Below are positions 1 through 5,477 of a stretch of DNA of 7,732 nt, piece after piece. Source of the DNA: an uncultured Caulobacteraceae bacterium (GTDB taxonomy: Bacteria; Pseudomonadota; Alphaproteobacteria; Caulobacterales; Caulobacteraceae); NCBI GenBank assembly GCA_937910255.1, contig CALEOQ010000265.1:1-7732 (forward strand), given 5' to 3'. The first letter of the stretch is position 1. Each line of letters opens with the position of its first letter. A program made the position numbers and the translations under genes. The notes below the pieces were generated by a model. It saw only the letters and a list, made by a program, of their open reading frames with translations, made no database searches and had not been told where the DNA came from.

Positions 1-975
1 GGGCCTGGCCGGATTCCAGCGCGGCGCATTGTCCTTGTCGATGATCACGGCGCGCACGCCCGCGATGAAGTCGTGGAGACCGACCACCCGGGCGCCGATC
101 CGGTACTCCATCTCGATGTTCTCGGCGAAGGTCTCAGCCTGGGCGCCCAGGGCCAACTGACGGAAGGCGACCTTCAGGGTCTGAGGAGACTTGGTCTTCA
201 GCACCTCCAACTGAGCGGCGGCCCAGGCGCCGCCGTCGGCTTCAAGGGCGGCGAAGATCGCCTCGACGCGCTCGCCATCGAACAGGCGGTCCATCTCGTC
301 GCGATGCGCCGCCAGGGGCGGACGTCCGGCGTCGGCCTCCAGCAGGGTGAGGTGCGTCTCGACCGCAGCGGGATCGGCGACCACCAGCGCCTTCAGGCGC
401 GCGAGGCTATCGGACTCCACATAGTCGGTGGCCAGGCCCAGAAGTTCGCAGTCCGCGGCCTTGAGGCGGGCCCCGGTCAGGGCCAGCCACAGGCCAGCCT
501 TGCCCGGCAGCCGCGGCAGGTGCCAGCCGCCCCCCACATCGGGAAACAGGCCGATGCCGGTTTCGGGCATGGCGAAGGTCGTCCGCTCGGTGGCGACCCG
601 ATAGCGCGACGGCAGGGCCAGGCCGACGCCGCCACCCATGGTCACCCCATCCATGATCGCCATGACCGGTTTGGGATATTCGAAGATCAGGTGGTTCAGC
701 CGGTACTCGGTGAAGAAGAACTCCCGGGCGGCGAAGCCGTCACGGGCGCCGCTTTCGGCCAGCATGCGGATATCGCCGCCGGCGCAGAACCCCCGCTCGC
801 CGGCATGATCGATCAGGACGAAGTGCACGGCCGGGTCGCCCAACCAGTCCACCAGGGCGTCGATCATCATCCGACACATGTCCGTGGTCAGCGCATGCAG
901 CGCCTTGGGACGGTTCAGCGTGATCCGCCCGACCGAGCCCTCGATGCGCGTCAGGACGTCGGGCTCATCGGTCAT
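1..975 (-). CDS. 3-hydroxyisobutyryl-CoA hydrolase (crotonase superfamily), 3' end beyond the window
   Basis: Hydrolyses 3-hydroxyisobutyryl-CoA to free 3-hydroxyisobutyrate and CoA in valine breakdown; expected in the cytoplasm. The first 325 codons are visible, most of a family member of roughly 340-350 residues, and there is no stop before the left edge. Crotonase-fold landmarks are present: the oxyanion-hole segment GFCAGGDIR (62-70), the MGGGVGLA glycine-rich turn (113-120), and PETGIGLFPDVGGG (137-150), whose Glu138 and Asp146 match the catalytic pair of HIBCH-type hydrolases. The late segment HDFIAGVRAVIIDKDNAPRW (301-320) is the C-terminal signature separating HIBCH proteins from ordinary enoyl-CoA hydratases, though Ala305 stands where I remember a Glu. 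The start ATG overlaps the upstream dehydrogenase stop as ATGA and has a GGGAG ribosome binding site 8 bases away, so the two are probably co-translated. An enoyl-CoA hydratase of broader specificity is the main alternative but less likely. Confidence 0.9.
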   Translation of the reverse strand, partial: MTDEPDVLTRIEGSVGRITLNRPKALHALTTDMCRMMIDALVDWLGDPAVHFVLIDHAGERGFCAGGDIRMLAESGARDGFAAREFFFTEYRLNHLIFEYPKPVMAIMDGVTMGGGVGLALPSRYRVATERTTFAMPETGIGLFPDVGGGWHLPRLPGKAGLWLALTGARLKAADCELLGLATDYVESDSLARLKALVVADPAAVETHLTLLEADAGRPPLAAHRDEMDRLFDGERVEAIFAALEADGGAWAAAQLEVLKTKSPQTLKVAFRQLALGAQAETFAENIEMEYRIGARVVGLHDFIAGVRAVIIDKDNAPRWNPARP

Positions 976-2108
976 CGAAACATCTCCCGGGCGATGATCA
1001 CCCGCATGATCTCATTCGTCCCCTCCAGAATCTGGTGGACGCGCAGGTCGCGGACGATCCGCTCCAGCGGGTAGTCGGCCAGGTAGCCATAGCCGCCATG
1101 CAGTTGAAGCGCCTCATTGGCCACATGGAAGCCGGCGTCGGTGGCGAAACGCTTGGCCATGGCGCAGAGCTTGGTGGCGTCGGGGCGGCCGGCGTCCAGG
1201 GCCGCAGCCGCGCGTCGGACCATCAGCCGGGCGGCCTCCAGCTCGGTGGCCATGTCGGCCAGTTTGAACTGCAGGGCCTGGAAGTCGCGCAATGGCCGGC
1301 CGAACTGGCGGCGCTCGGCGAGGTAGGCCTGGGCGGTGTCGAGCGCCAGCGCCGCCCCGCCCAGGGAGCAGGAGGCGATGTTCAGCCGCCCGCCATCCAG
1401 GCCCATCATGGCGAACCGGAAACCCTCCCCCTCGTCGCCGATGCGATTGCTGGCGGGCACGCGCACGCCGTCGAAATTCACCTGCGCCGTCGGCTGGGCG
1501 TTCCAGCCCATCTTCCGCTCCCGCGCACCGAAGGAGAGGCCGGGCGCATCGGCCTCGATTACAAAGGCCGACACGCCGCCGGCGCCGGCCCCGCCGGTGC
1601 GGGCCATGACCACATAGATGTCTGAGGTTCCGCCGCCGGAGATGAAGGCCTTGGCGCCGTTCAGCACATAGGAATCGCCGTCGCGTGCGGCGGTGGTGGT
1701 CAGGGCCGCGGCGTCCGAGCCCGCCCCTGGCTCGGTCAGGCAATAGGAGGCCACCAGCTCCATGGTGGTGAGCCGCGGCAGATAGCGGGCGCGAAGCTCT
1801 GGATCGCCGAACCGGTCGATCATCCAGGCGGCCATGTTGTGGATGGTCAGATAGGCCGTGGTGGCCACATCCCCATAGGCCAGGGCCTCGAAGATCAGCG
1901 AGGCGTCCAGGCGCGAGAGCCCCGCGCCGCCGACATCCTCCGACAGGTAGACGCCGGCGAATCCGAGCTCGGCCGCCTGGCGCAGGGTCTCCACCGGAAA
2001 GTGGCTCTCGCGATCCCACTGCGCCGAATAGGGCGCCAGTTCGGCCGCGGCGAAGGCCTGGGCGGCGGCCTGAAGGGCGCGCTGGTCCTCTGAGAGCTCG
2101 AAATCCAT
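972..2108 (-). CDS. Acyl-CoA dehydrogenase, probably isobutyryl-CoA dehydrogenase
   Basis: FAD-dependent alpha,beta-dehydrogenation of a short branched acyl-CoA, passing electrons to ETF; the likely substrate is isobutyryl-CoA (valine pathway). The product is 378 residues, a normal family length. The N-terminal helical domain begins MDFELSEDQRALQ; the first ACAD signature is YCLTEPGAGSDAAAL (122-136); the beta domain includes KMGWNAQPT (199-207). The C-terminal helical domain has RRQFGRPL (266-273), QLHGGYGYLADYPLER (335-350) and ILEGTNEIMRVIIARE (360-375). Glu362 in LEGTNE matches the catalytic base position of SCAD/MCAD/ACAD8-type enzymes. I chose the ATG at 2108 because the family N terminus starts there, with AGGGAG about 10 bases upstream; an in-frame extension to 2162 adds 18 residues unlike the family. 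It is the first gene of a unit with the HIBCH-like hydrolase, which supports the valine role. Substrate choice within the ACAD family is inferred from context; a general short-chain dehydrogenase remains possible. Confidence 0.9.
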   Translation of the reverse strand: MDFELSEDQRALQAAAQAFAAAELAPYSAQWDRESHFPVETLRQAAELGFAGVYLSEDVGGAGLSRLDASLIFEALAYGDVATTAYLTIHNMAAWMIDRFGDPELRARYLPRLTTMELVASYCLTEPGAGSDAAALTTTAARDGDSYVLNGAKAFISGGGTSDIYVVMARTGGAGAGGVSAFVIEADAPGLSFGARERKMGWNAQPTAQVNFDGVRVPASNRIGDEGEGFRFAMMGLDGGRLNIASCSLGGAALALDTAQAYLAERRQFGRPLRDFQALQFKLADMATELEAARLMVRRAAAALDAGRPDATKLCAMAKRFATDAGFHVANEALQLHGGYGYLADYPLERIVRDLRVHQILEGTNEIMRVIIAREMFR

Positions 2109-2180
2109 GGCCTTAGGTCTCCCTGGGCTTGAGGAAGTCGCGCGGGCGGCGCACCCTGTCAACGACAGGGGGAGATCAGA
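2109..2180. promoter_or_regulatory. Divergent intergenic control region between the acyl-CoA dehydrogenase and membrane-protein genes
   Basis: These 72 bases separate two genes that start back to back, so promoters or operators for both directions must lie here or inside the coding starts. I see no clean -35/-10 pair. The outstanding element is the 17-base inverted repeat listed separately. Confidence 0.6.
2154..2170 (+). promoter_or_regulatory. Perfect inverted repeat running into a ribosome binding site
   Basis: CCCTGTC-AAC-GACAGGG: two perfect 7-base arms around a 3-base spacer. The right arm supplies the first G residues of the AGGGGGAG ribosome binding site (2167-2174) of the gene starting at 2181. 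It could be a dimeric repressor operator, or, if transcribed, an RNA hairpin that partly masks ribosome entry. The sequence alone does not decide. It is not followed by a T tract and no plus-strand gene ends before it, so it is not a terminator. Confidence 0.55.
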
Positions 2181-2660
2181 ATGACCTTCAACAGCAGCGG
2201 CGCCAGCTCCGTCGAGTCGTCGCGCAACCTGGCCCTCCTCAACTACGCCCTGATGTTTGCGGCGGTATTCTTCGCCGGCGTGCCGGCCCTGGCCGCGGTG
2301 ATCATCGCCTATACCCAGCGCGATTCAGCGCCTGAACCGGCGCGCAGTCATCTCGGGTTCCAGATTCGCAGCTTCTGGGTCGCCTTCTTCCTCGCCCTGC
2401 TGGCCGGGATCTGTGGCCTTGCCGCCGTTATCCACGTCCTCGCCTCGCTTTACGGCCTCGCCAACACGGCCGGCTGGGGCGGCGTCGATCAGATGGAGGT
2501 GGTGATCGGCCAGGTGGCCATCGATGCGACCCTGCTGTTCCTGATCGTCGGCGCCATCGCGCTGGGGTTCCTGTCGGGCCTGTGGCTGATCGGCGCCTCC
2601 ATCATCGGCGCCGTCAGGCTTGCGTCGGACAAGACGATGGGTAAGAGCCGGGTCCCATGA
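2181..2660 (+). CDS. Small DUF4870-like integral membrane protein
   Basis: A 159-residue protein of unknown function with three hydrophobic stretches, at about residues 19-44, 66-90 and 112-145; the last is long enough to be one long or two short segments. The loop after the first stretch reads SHLGFQIRSFWVAFF (56-70). This resembles the conserved HxxFQxRxFW-type segment I associate with DUF4870/Tic20-like small membrane proteins of alphaproteobacteria; the assignment is by pattern memory. The N terminus is polar and Ser/Asn-rich with no cleavable signal peptide, and the tail is basic. A strong AGGGGGAG ribosome binding site 6 bases before the ATG fixes the start. The stop overlaps the hemB start as ATGA, so the two are probably translationally coupled. 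No catalytic motif is visible, and a link to heme synthesis is suggested only by position. Confidence 0.8.
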   Translation: MTFNSSGASSVESSRNLALLNYALMFAAVFFAGVPALAAVIIAYTQRDSAPEPARSHLGFQIRSFWVAFFLALLAGICGLAAVIHVLASLYGLANTAGWGGVDQMEVVIGQVAIDATLLFLIVGAIALGFLSGLWLIGASIIGAVRLASDKTMGKSRVP

Positions 2661-3673
2661 CCCTGCCCCCCCTCGCCGCCTACCCCGCCCTGCGCCTGCG
2701 CCGCCTTCGCCAGGCCGGCTGGATCCGCAGCCTCGTCCGCGAAACCGTCCTCACCCCCTCCGACCTCATCTGGTCGATGGTGGTCCATGAGGGCGAGGGC
2801 CAGGTTCCCGTGGCCTCCATGCCCGGCGTCGCCCGACTGTCGGTGGCCGAAGCCGCCAAGGCCGCGGTCGAGGCCCGCCAGCTCGGCATCCCGGCCATCG
2901 CCATCTTCCCGCACATCGACATGGCCCGAAAGGACGCCTCAGGCTCCCTAGCGGCCGATCCGGACGGCCTGATCTGCCGGGCGGTCAAGGCCATGAAGGA
3001 CGCCGCGCCTGAGGTCGGGATCATGTGCGACGTGGCGCTCGACCCGTTCACCGACCACGGTCATGACGGCCTGATCGAGAACGGCCGCATCCTCAACGAC
3101 GCCACGATCGAACGCCTGGTCGAACAGGCCCTGGTGCAGGCCAAGGCTGGCTGCGACATCCTGGCCCCGTCGGACATGATGGACGGCCGGGTCGGGGCCC
3201 TGCGCACCGCGCTCGAGGCCGAGGGCCTGCAGGATGTGATGATCATGTCCTACGCCGCCAAATACGCCTCGGCCTTCTACGGCCCCTATCGCGACGCCAT
3301 CGGCTCGGGGAAACTAGGCACAGGGGCTGTGGATAATCCTGGGGACAAGAAGACCTACCAGATGGACCCGGCCAATACCGAGGAGGCCCTGCGCGAGGTC
3401 GCCCTCGACATCGCCGAGGGCGCCGACATGGTCATGGTCAAGCCGGGCCTGCCCTATCTCGACATCCTGCGGCGGCTTGTGGAGACCTTCGCCCTGCCGA
3501 CCTTCGCCTTCCAGGTGTCTGGCGAGTACGCCATGATCAAGGCCGCCGGCGCCAACGGCTGGATCGACGAGGATCGGGCCATCCTCGAAAGCCTCGGCGC
3601 CTTCAAGCGCGCTGGCGCGGCGGGAACCATCACCTACTTCGCCCCCCATGCGGCGCGCCTGCTGGGGGCGTGA
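2657..3673 (+). CDS. hemB: Delta-aminolevulinic acid dehydratase (porphobilinogen synthase)
   Basis: Condenses two 5-aminolevulinate molecules to porphobilinogen, an early step of heme, siroheme and cobalamin synthesis; cytoplasmic and typically octameric. The 338-residue length is normal. The Schiff-base lysines are recognisable as Lys202 in SYAAKYASAFYGPYRDA and Lys262 in MVMVKPGLPYLDIL. The metal region reads CDVALDPFTDHGHDG (124-138). Where zinc enzymes such as that of E. coli carry three cysteines, this one has Ala127, Asp129 and Asp137, the aspartate type of plants and Pseudomonas, so zinc is probably not the active-site metal. The ATG overlaps the preceding gene's stop (ATGA), and its own stop overlaps the next start (GTGA). 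Residues 218-229 form an odd loop written in codons rare elsewhere in the gene (GGG, AAA, CTA, ACA, GCT, AAT, CCT) and longer than in homologues I recall; see findings. Confidence 0.97.
   Translation: MTLPPLAAYPALRLRRLRQAGWIRSLVRETVLTPSDLIWSMVVHEGEGQVPVASMPGVARLSVAEAAKAAVEARQLGIPAIAIFPHIDMARKDASGSLAADPDGLICRAVKAMKDAAPEVGIMCDVALDPFTDHGHDGLIENGRILNDATIERLVEQALVQAKAGCDILAPSDMMDGRVGALRTALEAEGLQDVMIMSYAAKYASAFYGPYRDAIGSGKLGTGAVDNPGDKKTYQMDPANTEEALREVALDIAEGADMVMVKPGLPYLDILRRLVETFALPTFAFQVSGEYAMIKAAGANGWIDEDRAILESLGAFKRAGAAGTITYFAPHAARLLGA
3308..3343 (+). other. Anomalous 12-codon block in hemB with two small palindromes and a DnaA-box match
   Basis: The codons GGG AAA CTA GGC ACA GGG then GCT GTG GAT AAT CCT GGG contrast with the surrounding gene, which favours GGC, AAG, CTG/CTC, ACC, GCC, GAC, AAC and CCC. 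Inside are CACAG-GGG-CTGTG (3319-3331) and GGAT-A-ATCC (3331-3339). TGTGGATAA (3328-3336) is the exact reverse complement of the DnaA-box consensus TTATCCACA. The block encodes part of the loop just before KKTYQMDPAN. It could be a short in-frame insertion or a site kept for DNA function; neither is proven. Confidence 0.5.
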
Positions 3674-4071
3674 CCGCGCCGACCATCAGCATTGTCGCCG
3701 CGGTTATCCGCGATCCGGCCGGTCGCGTGCTGACCGTGCGCAAGGCGGGCGCCTCGCGCTTCATGCTGCCCGGCGGGAAACGGGAGCCCGGAGAGGATGA
3801 TCTGACCGCCCTGGCCAGAGAGCTCCGTGAGGAGCTGGGCGTGGCGGTTCAGGTCGGGGCTTTCATCGGCCGATTTCAGGCGCCGGCCGCCAATGAGCCG
3901 GGCCACCAGGTGGTGGGCGACATCTACCTGGCCACCACCTCTGACGCGCCAGCCATCGCGGCGGAAATCGCCGAGCTGCTCTGGATGTCGCCCGAAGCGC
4001 CCTATCCCGCGCCCCTGGCGCCGCTTCTGGAGCTTGAGGTTCTGCCTCGCCTGAGCGCGACAGACTCGTGA
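3670..4071 (+). CDS. NUDIX hydrolase
   Basis: A 133-residue single-domain protein that should hydrolyse a nucleoside diphosphate linked to another group, using divalent metal; cytoplasmic. A complete NUDIX box is visible at residues 36-58: Gly36, five residues, Glu42, seven residues, then RELREELGV (50-58), with Glu54 and Glu55 as metal ligands. The preceding segment FMLPGGKREPGE is typical. The domain begins at once with a beta strand (TISIVAAVIRD), so there is no room for a signal peptide. The start is GTG, overlapping the hemB stop as GTGA, with a G-rich stretch just upstream serving as ribosome binding site. The substrate cannot be read from the sequence; oxidised nucleotides (MutT-like), ADP-ribose or other NDP-X compounds are all possible. 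It is the last gene of the membrane protein-hemB-NUDIX unit; I see no functional link to heme synthesis beyond co-transcription. Confidence 0.93.
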   Translation: MTAPTISIVAAVIRDPAGRVLTVRKAGASRFMLPGGKREPGEDDLTALARELREELGVAVQVGAFIGRFQAPAANEPGHQVVGDIYLATTSDAPAIAAEIAELLWMSPEAPYPAPLAPLLELEVLPRLSATDS

Positions 4072-4095
4072 ACGAGCGGTCGAAGGCCGGCGTCC
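4072..4095. other. Short gap between convergent genes, no terminator seen
   Basis: Only 24 bases separate the stops of the NUDIX and alpha/beta hydrolase genes. There is a small GGCCGGC palindrome-like run but no stem followed by T residues on either strand. Transcripts from the two sides may therefore overlap at their 3' ends. Confidence 0.4.
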
Positions 4096-4959
4096 TCAGG
4101 TCCTCAGCCAGTCGACCAACAGGCCGTTGACCGCCTCGGGCGCCTCCTGCTGCACCCAGTGGGAGACGCCAGGCAGGCGCTTGATCTGTAGATCGGCCAC
4201 ATGCGCCTCCGTACCCTCCAAGGTCTCCACGCCCAGCGCGGCGTCAGCCTCGCCCCAGATGATCAGGGTCGGGATTTCGATCTTCGCCCAGGGTTCGCGC
4301 ATGAAGTCCGGATGGCGCGCCGCAGCCCGGTACCAGTTGATCATGCCGGTCATCGCGCCGGGCCGCTGGGCGTCGGCGGCGTAGCGATCGAGCACCGCAT
4401 CGGGAAACCGGCTCTTATCCTTGGCCATGCCTGAGAAGGCCCGCCGGATGGCGCGGGCGTCCCTGGCCAGCAACAGGCGCTCTGGCCATCCGGGGATCTG
4501 GAAGAAGGCCATGTACCACGATCGCAGCATCTGTCTGGGCGAGCGGCGCAGCACCTGCGCGAACACCGCCGGGTGTGGGACATTCATGATGACCAGCCGA
4601 CTCAGCGGCCGCACCTTGCGCGCGGCGAAGGTCCAGGCCACCGCCGCGCCCCAGTCGTGGGCGACGAGCATGACTTCCTTCGCGCCGGCCACATCGATCA
4701 GGGCGGCGACGTCCTCCAGCAGCCGTTCCATCCGGTAGCTGTCCACGTCCTGGGGCTTGGGCTCGGTTTGGCCATAGCCGCGCAGGTCCGGCGCCCAGAC
4801 CCGGTAGCCCAGGTCCGCCAGCACCGGCATCTGGGCGCGCCAGGAAAAGCGGCTTTCGGGGAAGCCGTGCAGGCACAGGGCCAGCCGCTCGCCGGCGCCG
4901 GCCTCGTCCACCGCAAAGGCGAGGCCGTTGGCCTCGATCGTGCGCGTCGTGATGATCAT
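4096..4959 (-). CDS. Alpha/beta hydrolase, epoxide hydrolase-like
   Basis: A 287-residue alpha/beta-fold hydrolase, probably opening epoxides to diols, with substrate unknown; cytoplasmic. Family landmarks appear in order: LCLHGFPESRFSW (28-40) for the oxyanion region; WAPDLRGYGQTEP (55-67); the nucleophile elbow VAHDWGAAVAW (99-109) with Asp102; cap-domain tyrosines at Tyr149 (RSWYMAFF) and Tyr210 (INWYRAA); TLIIWGEADAALG (231-243), which supplies the acid, probably Asp239; and GVSHWVQQEAPE (264-275) with catalytic His267. An Asp rather than Ser nucleophile plus two cap tyrosines favours epoxide hydrolase over esterase; haloalkane dehalogenase is less likely because the HGxPxW-type oxyanion motif is absent (HGFPES here). 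I chose the ATG at 4959 because it overlaps the acetyltransferase stop as ATGA and has GGAGGGG 2 bases upstream. The in-frame extension to 5010 adds 17 residues overlapping that gene. Last gene of the unit starting at 6334. Confidence 0.9.
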   Translation of the reverse strand: MIITTRTIEANGLAFAVDEAGAGERLALCLHGFPESRFSWRAQMPVLADLGYRVWAPDLRGYGQTEPKPQDVDSYRMERLLEDVAALIDVAGAKEVMLVAHDWGAAVAWTFAARKVRPLSRLVIMNVPHPAVFAQVLRRSPRQMLRSWYMAFFQIPGWPERLLLARDARAIRRAFSGMAKDKSRFPDAVLDRYAADAQRPGAMTGMINWYRAAARHPDFMREPWAKIEIPTLIIWGEADAALGVETLEGTEAHVADLQIKRLPGVSHWVQQEAPEAVNGLLVDWLRT

Positions 4960-5477
4960 GGCCCCTCCGGCCGTTCTCGGGCGCAGTAGTAGGCGCTCGG
5001 CTGCGCCCATCCGTCCAGGTGACGGACGTCAACGAAGCTGAACCCGGTCTTCTCCAAAACCCGCCGTGAGGCCAGGTTGTCGGGATTGACGATGGCCGCC
5101 ACCGTCTCCAGCCCAAGCGGGCCTCGGGCATGGCCGAGCACCGCCATAGCCGCCTCCTGGGCGTAGCCCCGCCCCCAGCACCGCTCCAGAAAGGCGTAAC
5201 CAAGGTCCACATGCGGGAGGACGTCGCGCTTCACGAGACCCGCCAGGCCAATGGGCTCATGGGCGTCTTTGGGCGTCACGACCCACATGCCGAAGCCGTG
5301 GTCGCGATAGCTGCCGATGATCCGCGTTTCGATATAGTCCCGCGCCTGATCGAGGTCGCGGACGCCGCGGTCCCCGATCCCCTGGATGAAGCCTGGCGCA
5401 TTCAACAGCTCAAGGATGAAGGGCGCATCTTCGACCTCGGCCTCGCGCATGGTCAGGCGCGCGGTCTCCAGGATCAT
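4956..5477 (-). CDS. GNAT family N-acetyltransferase (RimJ/RimL-like)
   Basis: A 173-residue acetyl-CoA-dependent N-acetyltransferase with unidentified substrate. It opens MILETARLTMREAEVEDAPF, the usual strand-helix start of the GNAT_3/RimJ-RimL group. The middle has the core beta strands (MWVV, then EPIGLAGLVKR and VDLGYAFLE). The pyrophosphate-binding loop RCWGRGYAQEA (99-109) fits the [QR]xxGx[GA] motif, and NPDNLASRRVLEKTGF (131-146) is the classical C-terminal helix segment. The start at 5477 overlaps the dehydrogenase stop as ATGA, with GGAG 9 bases upstream. The frame stays open far upstream (to 5936) but that portion is antisense-like low-complexity Arg/Gly sequence inside the dehydrogenase gene and is not protein. 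Targets of this group range from ribosomal protein N termini to small amines and antibiotics, and nothing here decides among them. Confidence 0.92.
   Translation of the reverse strand: MILETARLTMREAEVEDAPFILELLNAPGFIQGIGDRGVRDLDQARDYIETRIIGSYRDHGFGMWVVTPKDAHEPIGLAGLVKRDVLPHVDLGYAFLERCWGRGYAQEAAMAVLGHARGPLGLETVAAIVNPDNLASRRVLEKTGFSFVDVRHLDGWAQPSAYYCARERPEGP

Noticed and set aside
73..1074. A 333-codon plus-strand open frame opposite the 3-hydroxyisobutyryl-CoA hydrolase gene
   Set aside because: Its translation resembles no family, is Gly/Gln/Arg/His-rich and mirrors a well-supported gene on the minus strand; this is a common artefact of GC-rich coding DNA.
2109..2162. An 18-residue extension of the acyl-CoA dehydrogenase
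   Set aside because: The family N terminus begins at MDFELSEDQ; the extra residues look unlike a targeting or family sequence, and the later ATG has an AGGGAG site.
3319..3345. A replication origin in hemB
   Set aside because: There is only one DnaA box, no AT-rich unwinding region and no cluster of boxes; the Caulobacter origin as I know it lies by hemE, not hemB.
4960..5010. A 17-residue extension of the alpha/beta hydrolase
   Set aside because: It lies within the end of the acetyltransferase gene; the ATG at 4959 has a strong GGAGGGG site and overlaps the upstream stop.
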